A stretch of 64,000 nucleotides of DNA from an uncultured Oscillospiraceae bacterium (GCA_934565655.1 CAKTIE010000001.1:62001-126000); one strand, 5' to 3'; positions 50,385-60,166 are shown, numbered from the stretch's first letter. Notes: generated by a model from the letters alone, not told the origin. Translations and numbers: made by a program.

Positions 50385-50423
50385 AGAACGCCCCTGCGGC
50401 ACATGGTGCCGCAGGGGCGTTTC
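50385..50423. terminator. bidirectional terminator between the kinase and pyrG
   Basis: A 16-bp perfect stem starting AACGCCCCTGCGG with loop ATG, flanked by AAAG and TTTC. Confidence 0.9.
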
Positions 50424-50429
50424 AGCTTA

Positions 50430-52019
50430 TTACTGCTCCAGTGCCGCCGCCACAAAGCCCCGGAACAGGGGATGGGGCCGGTCGGGACGGCTCTTGAACT
50501 CCGGATGGAACTGCACGCCCACGAACCAGCGGTGGGCGGGGTTCTCCACGATCTCCACCAGATGTCCGTCGGGGGAGGTGCCGGTGGGCACCAGCCCGGC
50601 GGCGGTGATGCGCTCCCGGAAGTCGTTGTTGAACTCATAGCGGTGGCGGTGCCGCTCGCTGATCTCGCTCTGGCCGTACAGGGCGCGGGCGCGGCTGTCC
50701 GCCGCCAGCACGCAGGGATACTGGCCCAGCCGCATAGTGCCGCCCTTGCTGCTGACGCCCACCTGATCCGGCATCAGGTCGATAACGGGATGGGCGGTCT
50801 TGGGCGCCATTTCGGTGGAGTGGGCGTCGGCCCAGCCCAGCACATGGCGGGCAAATTCGATGACGGCGATCTGCATGCCAAGGCAGATGCCCAGATAGGG
50901 GATATTGTTCTCCCGGGCGTACCGGGCCGCGGCGATCATGCCCTCGATGCCCCGGTCACCGAAGCCGCCGGGTACCAGAATACCGCCGCAGCCGGAGAGC
51001 ACCTCCGCCGCGTTTTCCGCCGTCACGGTCTCGGAGTCGATCCACCGGATGTGGACCACCGCGCCGCAGGCGGTGCCCGCGTGGAACAGGGATTCCTCCA
51101 CGCTGAGGTAGGCGTCGTGGAGCTGGACATACTTGCCCACCAGCGCGATGGTGACCTCCTTCTTGGCGTTCTTGATATCGCTGACCATGGCGGCCCAGTG
51201 GGTCATGTCTGCCGCCGGGCAGGAAAGGCCCAGCTTGCGGCACACGATCTCGTCCAGGCCCTCCTTCTGCAGCAGCAGCGGCACCTCATACAGGGTGTCC
51301 GCCGTGGTGTTCTGGATCACGCAGTCCTCGGAAATGTTGCAGAACAGGGCAATCTTCTTCCGCATGTCCTCCGGGATGGGCACGTCGCTGCGGCACACCA
51401 GCACGTCCGGCTGGATGCCCAGACTCAGCAGCTCCTTCACCGAGTGCTGGGTGGGCTTGCTTTTCAGCTCGCCGCTGCCGGGGATCTGGACGATCAGCGG
51501 CACATGGATGTACACCACGTTTTCCCGGCCCTTTTCCACCGCCACCTGACGGATGGCTTCCAGAAAGGGCTGGCTCTCGATATCGCCCACCGTGCCGCCG
51601 ATCTCGCAGATCAGCACGTCCACGTCCTCCTGCTCCATGGCGTAGACGTGACTTTTGATCTCGTCGGTGACGTGGGGGATAATCTGCACCGTGCCGCCCA
51701 GAAACGCGCCCTGACGCTCCCGGTTGAGAAGATCCCAGTATACCCGGCCGGAGGACACGGAGCACCGGCCCGTCAGGCTCTCGTCCACAAACCGCTCATA
51801 GTGGCCCAGATCAAGGTCGGTCTCCGCGCCGTCGTCGGTAACGAACACCTCGCCGTGCTGATAGGGGCTCATGGTGCCGGGGTCCACATTCAGATAGGGG
51901 TCGAATTTCTGGTTCCGCACCCGCAGACCCCGCTGCTTCAAAAGGCGGCCCAGCGACGCCGCGCAGATGCCCTTACCCAGTCCGGACACCACGCCGCCTG
52001 TCACAAATACATATTTCAT
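50430..52019 (-). CDS. pyrG: CTP synthase
   Basis: A 529-residue enzyme making CTP from UTP, glutamine and ATP. The synthetase P-loop [19 protein letters not shown] begins at residue 6, with [15 protein letters not shown] near 140. The glutaminase part has the nucleophile Cys in [12 protein letters not shown] near 378 and HPEF near 505. A promoter with 17-bp spacing is at 52091-52119. No pyrimidine-control leader hairpin with a GGG start was confirmed. Confidence 0.97.
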   Translation of the reverse strand: MKYVFVTGGVVSGLGKGICAASLGRLLKQRGLRVRNQKFDPYLNVDPGTMSPYQHGEVFVTDDGAETDLDLGHYERFVDESLTGRCSVSSGRVYWDLLNRERQGAFLGGTVQIIPHVTDEIKSHVYAMEQEDVDVLICEIGGTVGDIESQPFLEAIRQVAVEKGRENVVYIHVPLIVQIPGSGELKSKPTQHSVKELLSLGIQPDVLVCRSDVPIPEDMRKKIALFCNISEDCVIQNTTADTLYEVPLLLQKEGLDEIVCRKLGLSCPAADMTHWAAMVSDIKNAKKEVTIALVGKYVQLHDAYLSVEESLFHAGTACGAVVHIRWIDSETVTAENAAEVLSGCGGILVPGGFGDRGIEGMIAAARYARENNIPYLGICLGMQIAVIEFARHVLGWADAHSTEMAPKTAHPVIDLMPDQVGVSSKGGTMRLGQYPCVLAADSRARALYGQSEISERHRHRYEFNNDFRERITAAGLVPTGTSPDGHLVEIVENPAHRWFVGVQFHPEFKSRPDRPHPLFRGFVAAALEQ

Positions 52020-52090
52020 ACGCCGTTCCCTGTTCCCTTCCGCGCGCCGCTTTTCCCTGTGGAAAGCCGGCGCTCACAAAAATATGCTAC

Positions 52091-52119
52091 ATTGTAAACG
52101 TGTGGTTTTCCGCCGTCAA
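52091..52119 (-). promoter_or_regulatory. sigma-A promoter of pyrG
   Basis: Reverse strand TTGACG (52119-52114), 17-bp spacer, TACAAT (52096-52091). Confidence 0.75.
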
Positions 52120-52257
52120 GACGCAGTTTTTCCAAAATACGCGGCAGAAAAGTGCGGCTTTTCATGCCCTGCGCCGAAATTGAAAAATATGGGGATTTCC
52201 TCTTGAATTCAGCGCGGTGCAGTGCTAAGATGTAAAATACACCCCTCTTTTTGGGGA

Positions 52258-52291
52258 AGAAAAACCGGCGTCAGAATGACGCCGGTTTTCG
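52258..52291 (-). terminator. terminator of xth
   Basis: AAAACCGGCGTCA-GAA-TGACGCCGGTTTT stem with a T-rich reverse-strand tail, immediately after the stop. Confidence 0.9.
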
Positions 52292-52293
52292 CT

Positions 52294-53049
52294 TTATTCG
52301 CTCAGCTCCAGCACCACGGGGCAGTGGTCGCTGCCGGTGACCTCCGGCCAGATGTCGGCGTTCTTTACACGGGGCAGCAGGCGTTCCGATACGATGAAAT
52401 AGTCAATGCGCCACCCCGCGTTGTTCTGCCGGGCGTGGAAGCGGTAGCTCCACCAGGAATAGGCCCCGGTGCGGTCGGGGTATAATGTGCGGAAGGTGTC
52501 GGCAAAGCCGCTGGAGAGCAGTTGGGTCATCTTCGCTCGCTCCTCGTCGGAGAAGCCGGGGTTCATGCGGTTGGTTTTCGGGTTCTTCAGGTCGATCTCC
52601 TGATGGGCCACGTTCAGGTCGCCGCAGTAGACCACCGGCTTTTTCCCGTCCAGCTCCATCAGGTATTCCCGGATGTCGTCCTCCCACTCCATGCGGTAGT
52701 CCAGCCGGGCCAGCTGATCCTTGGAGTTGGGGGTATAGCAGCACACCAGATAGAAATCCTCGTACTCCGCCGTGATGACCCGGCCCTCGTGCCGGTGGAT
52801 ATCCGGGCCAAAGTCGTAGGTGACGGCCAGCGGCTGGCGGCGGGTAAAGACGGCGGTGCCGGAGTAGCCCGCCTTGTCGGCGCTGTTCCAGAACCGGTGA
52901 TAGCCCGGCAGGTCGAACGCCGCCTGCTCCGGACGCATCTTCGTCTCCTGTAAGCAGATCACGTCCGCGTCGGCAAAGGCGCAGAAATCCAGAAAGCCCT
53001 TGCCCAGGCATGAGCGCAGGCCGTTGACGTTCCATGAGATCAATCGCAT
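52294..53049 (-). CDS. xth: exodeoxyribonuclease III / AP endonuclease
   Basis: A 251-residue base-excision repair enzyme of the ExoIII/APE1 family. ISWNVNGLRS, ICLQETKMRPEQ, YCGDLNVAHQEIDL, NNAGWRIDYF and the final GSDHCPVVLEL are the catalytic motifs in order. The ATG at 53049 (MRLISWNV) follows AGGGAGACCCCTTT; a longer frame to 53115 would overlap the divergent Crp promoter. Confidence 0.95.
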   Translation of the reverse strand: MRLISWNVNGLRSCLGKGFLDFCAFADADVICLQETKMRPEQAAFDLPGYHRFWNSADKAGYSGTAVFTRRQPLAVTYDFGPDIHRHEGRVITAEYEDFYLVCCYTPNSKDQLARLDYRMEWEDDIREYLMELDGKKPVVYCGDLNVAHQEIDLKNPKTNRMNPGFSDEERAKMTQLLSSGFADTFRTLYPDRTGAYSWWSYRFHARQNNAGWRIDYFIVSERLLPRVKNADIWPEVTGSDHCPVVLELSE

Positions 53050-53100
53050 AAAGGGGTCTCCCTTCGTGGTTTTTCCCCAGCATATCACATTTTCCGCCTC

Positions 53101-53154
53101 TTGACAACGGGGCATCCGATGGGTATACTATATAAAACTGTTCCAAATGGAACA
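53101..53154 (+). promoter_or_regulatory. promoter and palindromic operator of the Crp/Fnr-ABC operon
   Basis: TTGACA (53101-53106), 17-bp spacer, TATACT (53124-53129), then TGTTCCAAATGGAACA at 53139-53154: 7-bp perfect arms around two bases. The site lies on the transcription start, so binding would repress. Confidence 0.78.
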
Positions 53155-53169
53155 AAAAAGGAGTCAACT

Positions 53170-53793
53170 ATGGACGATCATATGACGCTCCTGCGGCGGC
53201 ATTTCCTGTTTCAGGGTGCGGAGGCGTTGCTTTCCGACGCGCTGGCCCTGGGCGTGAAGGCTTTCCCGCGCGGGGAGACCATCTGCGGCCCGGACACGGC
53301 GGAGCGCGCCCTGGGCATCGTGCTGGAGGGCCGGGCCGAGGCGGTGTCTCTCACACGGGAGCAGACGGTGCTGGCGGCCTTCGGCCCCGGCGACACCTTC
53401 GGCGCGGCGGCGCTGTTCGGCGGCGGAGGCTACGTCTCCCTTGTCCGGGCGGTGACCGGCTGCACGGTGCTGCTGCTGCCGGAGGCGCTGCTGCGGCAGT
53501 GGTTCGCCAGCTGTCCCCGGATGGCGGAAAACTACATCGCCTTCCTCTCCGGTCGGGTGCGGTTCCTCAACGGTAAGATCGCCATCTTCACCCAGGACAG
53601 CGCCCGGCACCGGCTGTACCGCTGGCTGCGGGCCAACTGCGATGAGGCGGGCCGCCTGCCGGAGAAGCTCAGCATGACGAAGCTGGCGGGCGCGCTGTCC
53701 ATGGGCCGCACCAGCCTGTACCGGGCCATGGAGGAGCTGGAGAGCGCCGGACTGATCGTCCGTGACGGAAAAAGAATCGAGGTAATCCAATGA
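53170..53793 (+). CDS. Crp/Fnr family transcriptional regulator
   Basis: A 207-residue regulator. Residues about 15-125 are a cyclic-nucleotide-binding-type beta barrel (FPRGETI, LGIVLEGRAEAV, FGPGDTFGAAALF), a dimer helix follows, and the helix-turn-helix is at about 165-195 (KLSMTKLAGALSMGRTSLYR). The cNMP phosphate-binding Arg-Ser pair is not evident and there is no Fnr cysteine set, so the effector is unknown. AAAAGGAGTCAACT precedes the ATG. It overlaps the binding-protein gene by 4 bp and carries a palindrome in its promoter. Confidence 0.88.
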   Translation: MDDHMTLLRRHFLFQGAEALLSDALALGVKAFPRGETICGPDTAERALGIVLEGRAEAVSLTREQTVLAAFGPGDTFGAAALFGGGGYVSLVRAVTGCTVLLLPEALLRQWFASCPRMAENYIAFLSGRVRFLNGKIAIFTQDSARHRLYRWLRANCDEAGRLPEKLSMTKLAGALSMGRTSLYRAMEELESAGLIVRDGKRIEVIQ

Positions 53794-54803
53794 AGCACAT
53801 CAGATCCCTTGTCAGCCTGCTGCTGGCACTGACCCTGGCCCTGAGTCTGACCGCCTGCGGCACGCAGGCCAATACCGAGCCGGAGCAGCCGGATGATACC
53901 CCCGCCCCGGCGGAGGTGAACCTGTACGTTCTGTCCGGCCCCACCGGCATCGGCGCCATGAACCTGTGGGCCGCCGCCGACGCGGGCGAGACGCAGAACA
54001 CCTATCATATCACCATGCCCGGCGCCAATGACGAGGTGGTGGCCGCCATCTCCAACGGCGACGCTGATATTGCCGCCGTGGCCACCAATCTGGCGGCGAC
54101 CCTCTACAACAAGACCAGCGGCGGCGTGACGGTGCTGGCGGTGAACACCCTGGGCGTGCTGTCCCTGCTGGGCAATGGACAGGAGATCGCCTCCATCGCT
54201 GACCTGGCGGGCAACACCATCTATGCCCCCGGCCAGGGCGCCAATCCGGAGTATATCCTCCGCTATGTGCTGACCGGCAACGGCCTTGACCCCGACAAGG
54301 ATGTGACCATCCAGTTCGTGGGCGAGGGCAGCGAGCTGCTGACCGTGTGGCAGACCGATCCGGAGGCCGTTATCATGGCCCCGCAGCCGGTGGCCACCAG
54401 CATCCTGATGCAGAATGAGAACGCCGTGACCCTCTTCAACATGACCGATGAGTGGGACAAGGTGTCCGGCGGCGACAGCACGTTGATGATGGGCTGCGTT
54501 ATCGTCCGCAATGAATTCCTGCAGGAGAACCCCGGCGCGGTGGCGCTGTTCCTGCAGGAGTATGCCGCCTCCATCGAGAAGGCCCAGAGCGACGTGGAGG
54601 GTACCGCCGCCCTGTGCGAGCAGTACGGCCTGATCCCCAAGGCGGCGCTGGCGAAGGCTGCCATTCCCTCCTGCGGCCTGACCTTCGTCACCGGCGCGGA
54701 GATGAAGTCCGCCCTCAGCGGCTACCTGCAGGTGATGCTTGACGCCGATCCCAAGAGCGTGGGCGGCGCCATGCCGGGCGACGACTTCTATTACGGTGCG
54801 TAA
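53790..54803 (+). CDS. ABC transporter substrate-binding lipoprotein
   Basis: A 337-residue lipoprotein with signal peptide and lipobox LSLTACG (acceptor Cys near 23). The mature domain is of the type II periplasmic-binding fold related to NMT1/TauA proteins: LSGPTGIGAMNLWAAADAG, VAAISNGDADIAAVATNLAA, TIYAPGQGANPEYILRYVL. It is only distantly similar to the protein at 27444-28442. The ligand is unknown. It is coupled to the regulator by ATGA overlap. Confidence 0.88.
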   Translation: MKHIRSLVSLLLALTLALSLTACGTQANTEPEQPDDTPAPAEVNLYVLSGPTGIGAMNLWAAADAGETQNTYHITMPGANDEVVAAISNGDADIAAVATNLAATLYNKTSGGVTVLAVNTLGVLSLLGNGQEIASIADLAGNTIYAPGQGANPEYILRYVLTGNGLDPDKDVTIQFVGEGSELLTVWQTDPEAVIMAPQPVATSILMQNENAVTLFNMTDEWDKVSGGDSTLMMGCVIVRNEFLQENPGAVALFLQEYAASIEKAQSDVEGTAALCEQYGLIPKAALAKAAIPSCGLTFVTGAEMKSALSGYLQVMLDADPKSVGGAMPGDDFYYGA

Positions 54804-55536
54804 GGCGCTGAAAAACGGCATATCGGTTTTGTTCTGGCTGGCGGTGTGGCAGCTGGCGGCCATGGCTGCCAACCGCTCGCTGCTGCTGCCCATCCCCACG
54901 CCGGTGGATACCGCCCGCGCCCTGTGCCGCATGGCGGCGGAGGGCGGCTTCTGGCTGACGCTGGGCGCGTCCCTGCTGCGGATCTGCGCCGGGTTCGCGC
55001 TGGCCCTTCTGGCGGGCGGCGCGGGCGCGGCGGCCTCGGCCCGCTGGCCCCTGTTCCGGCAGCTGGCCGCGCCGCTGGTGCAGCTGATCCGCGCCATTCC
55101 GGTGGCGGTGTTCACCATTGTGGTGTTCCTGTGGGTCAGCCGCCCCTATATCCCCAGCACCATCGTGTTCCTGACGGTGCTGCCCATCGTGTGGAGCAAT
55201 GTGGAGACGGGACTGGAGAACGCCGACCGCCACCTGTCCGAGATGGCGCGGGTGTTCGGCATGAGCCGGCGGGCCATCCTGCGGCAGATCACCCTGCCGG
55301 GCATCCGGCCCTATGTGTCCGCCGCCGTCACCACGGGGCTGGGCTTCGCGTGGAAGTCCGGCATTGCCGCCGAGGTCATCTGCCGCACGCAGGGCTCTCT
55401 GGGCGACCTGCTGTGGCGCGGCAAGGCGACCGTCAGCTATGACGAGGTCTTTGCCCTGACGGCGGTGATTGTGCTGTGCAGCGCCCTGCTGCAGCGGGCC
55501 TTTTCCGGCCCGAAGCGAAGGGAGGCCGCGCCATGA
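54796..55536 (+). CDS. ABC transporter permease (SsuC/TauC type), GTG start
   Basis: A 246-residue permease with about six helices and the EAA loop MARVFGMSRRAILRQITLPG near residues 150-170. The likely start is GTG at 54796, overlapping the end of the binding-protein gene by 8 bp, since the upstream in-frame ATG at 54739 lies inside that gene's conserved end. There is no separate ribosome-binding site, which suggests translational coupling. Confidence 0.85.
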   Translation: MRKALKNGISVLFWLAVWQLAAMAANRSLLLPIPTPVDTARALCRMAAEGGFWLTLGASLLRICAGFALALLAGGAGAAASARWPLFRQLAAPLVQLIRAIPVAVFTIVVFLWVSRPYIPSTIVFLTVLPIVWSNVETGLENADRHLSEMARVFGMSRRAILRQITLPGIRPYVSAAVTTGLGFAWKSGIAAEVICRTQGSLGDLLWRGKATVSYDEVFALTAVIVLCSALLQRAFSGPKRREAAP

Positions 55537-56093
55537 TCCGTTTCGACCATGTGACCTTCGGCTACGCCCTGCAAAGGCCCATCCTGCGGGACTTTTCCCT
55601 GACCGTTCCCGAGGGCGGGCGGGTGTGCCTGACGGGCCCCTCCGGTGAGGGCAAGACCACGGCGCTGCGGCTGCTGCTGGGGCTGGAAAAGCCCCGCAGG
55701 GGCACCGTTTCGGTGCCGGAGGGCGTCCGGTTCTCCGCCGTGTTTCAGGAGGATCGGCTGCTGCCGTGGAAAACGGTGCTGGAAAACGCCGCCCTGTTCA
55801 GCGATGAAGAGACGGCCCGCCGTGTCCTGACGGCGCTGGGGCTGGGCGACAGCCTTGACGCGCTGCCGGAGACGCTCAGCGGCGGCATGAAGCGCCGCGC
55901 GGCGCTGGGCCGTGCGCTGGCCCATCCCTTCGACGTGCTGGTGCTGGACGAGACACTGACGGGGCTGGACGGCGAGACGAAGCGCCGCTGTCTGGCCGCC
56001 ATCGACGAGGTCGTGGGGCGTCGGACGCTGGTGCTGGCCACCCACGACACAGAGGAGGCCCATGCACTGGGCGCGGAGACCGTAGCACTATAA
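55533..56093 (+). CDS. ABC transporter ATP-binding protein, short form
   Basis: A 186-residue ATPase, about 60 residues shorter than its counterpart at 25878. Walker A GPSGEGKTT is near residue 35, the signature LSGGMKRR near 113, Walker B VLVLDETLTGLD near 134 and the switch His in LATHDTEEA near 168; the C-terminal extension is absent. Motifs are intact, so it is probably active. It starts by 4-bp overlap with the permease gene and ends the operon. Confidence 0.9.
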   Translation: MIRFDHVTFGYALQRPILRDFSLTVPEGGRVCLTGPSGEGKTTALRLLLGLEKPRRGTVSVPEGVRFSAVFQEDRLLPWKTVLENAALFSDEETARRVLTALGLGDSLDALPETLSGGMKRRAALGRALAHPFDVLVLDETLTGLDGETKRRCLAAIDEVVGRRTLVLATHDTEEAHALGAETVAL

Positions 56094-56131
56094 AAAATAC
56101 GCTGTGCTTTTGAAAGCACAGCGTATTTTTT
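56092..56131. terminator. bidirectional terminator of the second ABC operon
   Basis: AAAAAATACGCTGTGCTTT pairs with its full complement, loop TGA; the stop codon of the gene at 56130 lies at its right edge. Confidence 0.9.
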
Positions 56132-56630
56132 ATTTCGCTTCGTACATTTTCTTGTATTCCGCCGCTTCCTCCCTGTACATGACGGCGCTGGCCCGGTTGG
56201 CGGCGATCTCCGCCTCGGTGACGGCGCGGCGTACCTTGCCGGGCATGCCCACCACCAGCGACCCGTCGGGAATCACGGCGTTCTGGGGAATCAGCGCCCC
56301 TGCGCCGATGATGCAGTTCTTGCCCACCACCGCACCGTTGAGGATGATGGCGCCCATGCCCACCAGTGTATTGTCTCCCACGGTGCAGCTGTGGACGATG
56401 GCGCTGTGGCCGATGGTGCAGCCGTTGCCCACATGCGTCGGGATGCCCCGCTCGATGTGCAGCACGCAGTTATCCTGAATGTTGGTGCCCTCGCCGATGA
56501 CGATCTCATCCAGCTCCGAGCGCAGCACCGCGCCGAAGAACACGCTGCTGCCCGCGCCGATGCGGACGTTGCCCACCACCGTGGCGGTAGGCGCGACAAA
56601 AACGGATTCGTGAATTTCCGGTTGCTTCAT
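56130..56630 (-). CDS. gamma-carbonic anhydrase family protein (YrdA-like)
   Basis: A 166-residue left-handed beta-helix protein built of hexapeptide repeats. VFVAPTATVVGNVRIGAGSS opens the helix; the metal-ligand histidines are in NCVLHIERG, IGHSAIVHSC. Relatives include carbonic anhydrase and inactive scaffolds, so activity is uncertain. No clear promoter was recorded. The ATG is at 56630. Confidence 0.9.
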   Translation of the reverse strand: MKQPEIHESVFVAPTATVVGNVRIGAGSSVFFGAVLRSELDEIVIGEGTNIQDNCVLHIERGIPTHVGNGCTIGHSAIVHSCTVGDNTLVGMGAIILNGAVVGKNCIIGAGALIPQNAVIPDGSLVVGMPGKVRRAVTEAEIAANRASAVMYREEAAEYKKMYEAK

Positions 56631-56661
56631 AGTGTTTTCTCCTTATCTCTTTCTATCAGAA

Positions 56662-57600
56662 TCAGAACATACCCAGCTGCTTGAACAGGGTGATCCACAG
56701 GAACAGGGTGAAGAACGATCCGGCGGTGGATACCACCACGGCGCTGCCCGCCAGCTCGCTGTCGCCGCCCAGCTGCTGGGCCATGTTGAAGGAGTTGACG
56801 GCGATGGGCGCGGCGCTCATGGCCAGCAGGGTAACAAACTCGATATCCCGCAGGCCCACCGCGGCGGCCAGCGCCAGGATCGCGCCGGGGAACACCAGCA
56901 GCCGCAGCCCGACGCACACCAGCAGCTGCTTCTTATAGCGGGCGATATGCCGCACCTCGAAGGACGCGCCCAGCAGCATCAGGATCAGCGGCGTGGCGGC
57001 GCTGTTCATCTTTCCGGCGAAGGATACCAGCACGTCCGGCAGGGTGATGTGCAGCGCCTGCGCCAGCAGACCCAGCATTGAGCCGATGATCAGCGGGTTT
57101 TTGATCACCGCCAGCAGTACCTCGCCCAGCTTGGGCTTGCTGCCCCGGAAATATTCCAGCACCACTACCGACATCATGTTGTAGATGGGTACCACGATGG
57201 CGACCATCAGGGCGGTAACGCCGAAGTTGGCGTTTGGCAGCAGCTCCTCGGCGATGGGCAGGCCCAGCAGCACGAAGTTGCTGCGGAAGGCCGCCTGTAT
57301 CATGACGCCCCGGCGCTCCGGCGTTTTTTCCACCGCCAGCGTGATGAGGAAGGCCAGCAGGATCATGGCCAGCGCCATGCCCACTACGAACAGCGCGTAG
57401 GACAGGCGCACCGCATGGGAGAAATCAGAGGTATAGATGTTATAGAACAGCATCACCGGCATAAAGGTGTAAAAGCACACCTTGTTGAAGCGCCGCACGT
57501 CCTCCGGGCCGAGCCAGCCCAGACGCTTGACGCCGAAGCCGAGGGCGATGATCAGAAACAGGGGAACGATAGCGTGAAACGCGATGGATAATGCCTGCAA
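56662..57600 (-). CDS. AEC (auxin efflux carrier) family transporter
   Basis: A 312-residue membrane protein with about ten helices of the AEC family, exporters of malate-like or other organic acids in bacteria. FLIIALGFGVKRLGWLG near the start and RSNFVLLGLPIAEEL near residue 127 fit. The substrate is unknown. It lies after thrB on the same strand with a terminator in between, and before the carbonic-anhydrase-like gene. Confidence 0.85.
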   Translation of the reverse strand: MQALSIAFHAIVPLFLIIALGFGVKRLGWLGPEDVRRFNKVCFYTFMPVMLFYNIYTSDFSHAVRLSYALFVVGMALAMILLAFLITLAVEKTPERRGVMIQAAFRSNFVLLGLPIAEELLPNANFGVTALMVAIVVPIYNMMSVVVLEYFRGSKPKLGEVLLAVIKNPLIIGSMLGLLAQALHITLPDVLVSFAGKMNSAATPLILMLLGASFEVRHIARYKKQLLVCVGLRLLVFPGAILALAAAVGLRDIEFVTLLAMSAAPIAVNSFNMAQQLGGDSELAGSAVVVSTAGSFFTLFLWITLFKQLGMF

Positions 57601-57679
57601 CGAGACACCTTCTTTCTTTGGTGATTTGCCACGCCATCATATCACGCCGCCTGCCGGATTGCAACCGTCATAATGCGAC

Positions 57680-57706
57680 AAAAAGGGGAGCGCCGCTCCC
57701 CTTTTT
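57680..57706. terminator. terminator after thrB
   Basis: AAAAGGGGAGCG/CGCTCCCCTTTT near-perfect stem with T-run on the reverse strand. Confidence 0.85.
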
Positions 57707-57719
57707 ATGCACGATGCCT

Positions 57720-58604
57720 TTACGAGACCTTAACGGTGCCGTGATAGTCCACCGGCAGATCCCGCACCTTCCAGTGATGCTCCAGCGGCAGCACCGCGCG
57801 CTCCATCCGGGCGGCAAAGTCCGGGTCGCGGGTGATGCACAGGATGGTGGGGCCTGCGCCGCTGATGCACACGGCATGGCAGCCGTTCTGATGGGCCAGC
57901 GCCTCGATGCGGTCATACTCCGGGATCAGGCGGCGGCGGTAGGGCTGGTGCAGCCGGTCCTGCAGGGACGCGGCGATCAGCGCCTCGTCGCCCTGCTCGA
58001 TGGCCCGCAGCAGCACTGCCAGAAAGCCCGCGTTGCGGACGGCGTCGCTGTGGGCTACCATGGAGGGCAGTACCCGCCGCGCCTCGTGGGTGCTGAGGGG
58101 GAAGTCCGGCGACAGGGCCACGAACCGCAGCTCCGGGTGGGGCAGATACTCCACCGTATATACCTGACCGCCCAGCAGCATGGAGGCGGTCAGGCCGCCC
58201 AGCAGCGCCGGGGCCAGATTGTCGGGATGGCCCTCGATCTCCGTGGTCAGGGCCAGCAGCTGCCGCTTGTCGAAGGGCTTGCCCGCCATGATGTTGGCCG
58301 CCGTGGCGCCGGCGGCGATCAGCGCCGCCGAGGAGCCGAGACCCCGGCAAACGGGGATATCCGCCTGGATATGGATGTGTACCGGCGGCACGTCCACGCG
58401 CCGCAGCTCGTGCCACACCTTGGCATAGGCCACATAGGCCAGATTTTCCTCTGTCTGGTACTGCTCGTCGCAGCCGGAGAAGCTCAGCGTCTCCGCCGGC
58501 GTGAAGGACAACGTGTTATAAAGCCCCAGCGCGCAGCCCAGTACGTCAAAGCCCGCCGCCAGATTGGCGGTGGTGGCCGGAACGCGGATGGTCACTTGCT
58601 CCAT
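57720..58604 (-). CDS. thrB: homoserine kinase
   Basis: A 294-residue GHMP kinase phosphorylating homoserine. The start VTIRVPATTANLAAGFDVLG, the ATP loop CRGLGSSAALIAAGA near 90 and the C-terminal ISGAGPTILCI are typical. It overlaps the thrC end by 13 bp, so the two steps to threonine are coupled. Confidence 0.96.
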   Translation of the reverse strand: MEQVTIRVPATTANLAAGFDVLGCALGLYNTLSFTPAETLSFSGCDEQYQTEENLAYVAYAKVWHELRRVDVPPVHIHIQADIPVCRGLGSSAALIAAGATAANIMAGKPFDKRQLLALTTEIEGHPDNLAPALLGGLTASMLLGGQVYTVEYLPHPELRFVALSPDFPLSTHEARRVLPSMVAHSDAVRNAGFLAVLLRAIEQGDEALIAASLQDRLHQPYRRRLIPEYDRIEALAHQNGCHAVCISGAGPTILCITRDPDFAARMERAVLPLEHHWKVRDLPVDYHGTVKVS

Positions 58605-60088
58605 ACGGCTTCACCTGCTTTCTTCAGAACGTAGGACAGCATGTCCTCGCGGTCGATCACATCGTGGTGCAGCACCTTCCGCTGCCGCAGGTCCGCCAGA
58701 TTGGGCGGCACCGGCACGCCGGTCAGGTCATGGAGCTGCGCCATCACGTCAAATTCGTCGCCCTGCGCCTCCACGCCCAGGCCCTCCAGCACGGCGGCGG
58801 GGAACTTGTAGGGGGAGGCGGTGGAGAGCACCACCACGGGGTTGTGATCGGGATTGGCGGCCTTGTAGTCCTGGGCCACCTGCCATGCCACCGCCGTGTG
58901 GGTGTCGGCCAGATAATGATGCTGGCTCCACAGCCGGCCGATGGCCGCCTTGGTGGCGGTATCGTCACAGCAGCCGCTCCAGAACACGGACTGGATCTTC
59001 TCCAGCAGCGCCTCCGGCACCTGATAGACGCCCGTCTCCTTCAGTTGGGCCATCAGCTCCGCCACCAGCGCCGCGTCGCCGCTCATAAGGTACAGCAGCC
59101 GCTCCAGATTGCTGGACACCAGAATGTCCATGGAGGGGGACACCGTTTTATAGAAGGGGCGGTTGCGGTCATAGCGGCCGGTGCGCAGGAAGTCGGTCAG
59201 CACGTTGTTGGCGTTGCTGGCGCAGACCAGCCGCCCCACGGGAAGTCCCAGCTCACGGGCGAAATAGCCCGCCAGAATGTCACCGAAGTTGCCGGTGGGT
59301 ACGGCGAAATCCACCTTGTCGCCCGCCTGGATACGGCCCATGCGGCAAAGGTCGGCGTAGGCGCGGAAGTAGTACACCACCTGTGGGGCCAGACGGCCGA
59401 TGTTGATGGAGTTGGCGGAGGACAGGCGCACGCCCTTGTCCGCCAGCAGCTGCGCCTTTTCCACGGCGGCGAAGATGTCCTTCACGCCGGTCTGGGCATC
59501 GTCGAAGTTGCCCCGGACGGCGCAGACGCAGACGTTGCGGCCCTGCTGGGTCTCCATCTGCCGCTGCTGCACGGCGCTGACGCCGCCGTAGGGGTAGAAT
59601 ACGATGATCTTCGTGCCCGGCACGTCCTGAAAGCCCGCCATGGCAGCCTTGCCGGTGTCGCCGCTGGTGGCGGTCAGGATCAGGATCTCGTCGCTGACGC
59701 CGCACTTCTCGCGGGCGGCGGTCATCAGCCGGGGCAGCATGCTGAGCGCCACGTCCTTGAAGGCGCTGGTGGGGCCGCGGAACAGCTCCAGCACCGCGTC
59801 ATCCCCCACGGCGGCGGTGGGGGTCAGGTCGGGCGTCTCGAATTTGTTGGTATAGGCGGCGTGGACGAGGGCGTCCATCTCCTCCTTATCAAAGGAGGGC
59901 AGCAGCGCCGACAGGATCTCCCGCGCCATGGACAGGGTGTCCAGCGGCAGGAGGGCCTGCCAGTCCAGCCTGATCTCCGCCAGCGAGGGCATGGTATACA
60001 GTCCGCCGTCGGGGGCGAGACCCTGTAAGACCGCCTGGGCCGCCGTGGCGTGCAGGTCAGGGTTTCGTGTGCTCTGGTATTCCATCAT
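58592..60088 (-). CDS. thrC: threonine synthase
   Basis: A 498-residue PLP enzyme of the longer threonine synthase group, converting O-phosphohomoserine to threonine. The PLP Lys is in GPTSAFKDVALSML near residue 111, with TATSGDTGKAAMAGF near 160 and PTGNFGDILAGYF near 265 for phosphate binding. The start ATGATG at 60088 follows CGGAGGTCTATCCC. The promoter is at 60167-60195. No T-box leader is present. Confidence 0.96.
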   Translation of the reverse strand: MMEYQSTRNPDLHATAAQAVLQGLAPDGGLYTMPSLAEIRLDWQALLPLDTLSMAREILSALLPSFDKEEMDALVHAAYTNKFETPDLTPTAAVGDDAVLELFRGPTSAFKDVALSMLPRLMTAAREKCGVSDEILILTATSGDTGKAAMAGFQDVPGTKIIVFYPYGGVSAVQQRQMETQQGRNVCVCAVRGNFDDAQTGVKDIFAAVEKAQLLADKGVRLSSANSINIGRLAPQVVYYFRAYADLCRMGRIQAGDKVDFAVPTGNFGDILAGYFARELGLPVGRLVCASNANNVLTDFLRTGRYDRNRPFYKTVSPSMDILVSSNLERLLYLMSGDAALVAELMAQLKETGVYQVPEALLEKIQSVFWSGCCDDTATKAAIGRLWSQHHYLADTHTAVAWQVAQDYKAANPDHNPVVVLSTASPYKFPAAVLEGLGVEAQGDEFDVMAQLHDLTGVPVPPNLADLRQRKVLHHDVIDREDMLSYVLKKAGEAVWSK

Positions 60089-60166
60089 GGGATAGACCTC
60101 CGGTTATTTTTCCTAAAAAATTTCTCGAAAAAAGCAAAAATTTCGCCTTGCATTTTCATGAGGGAT

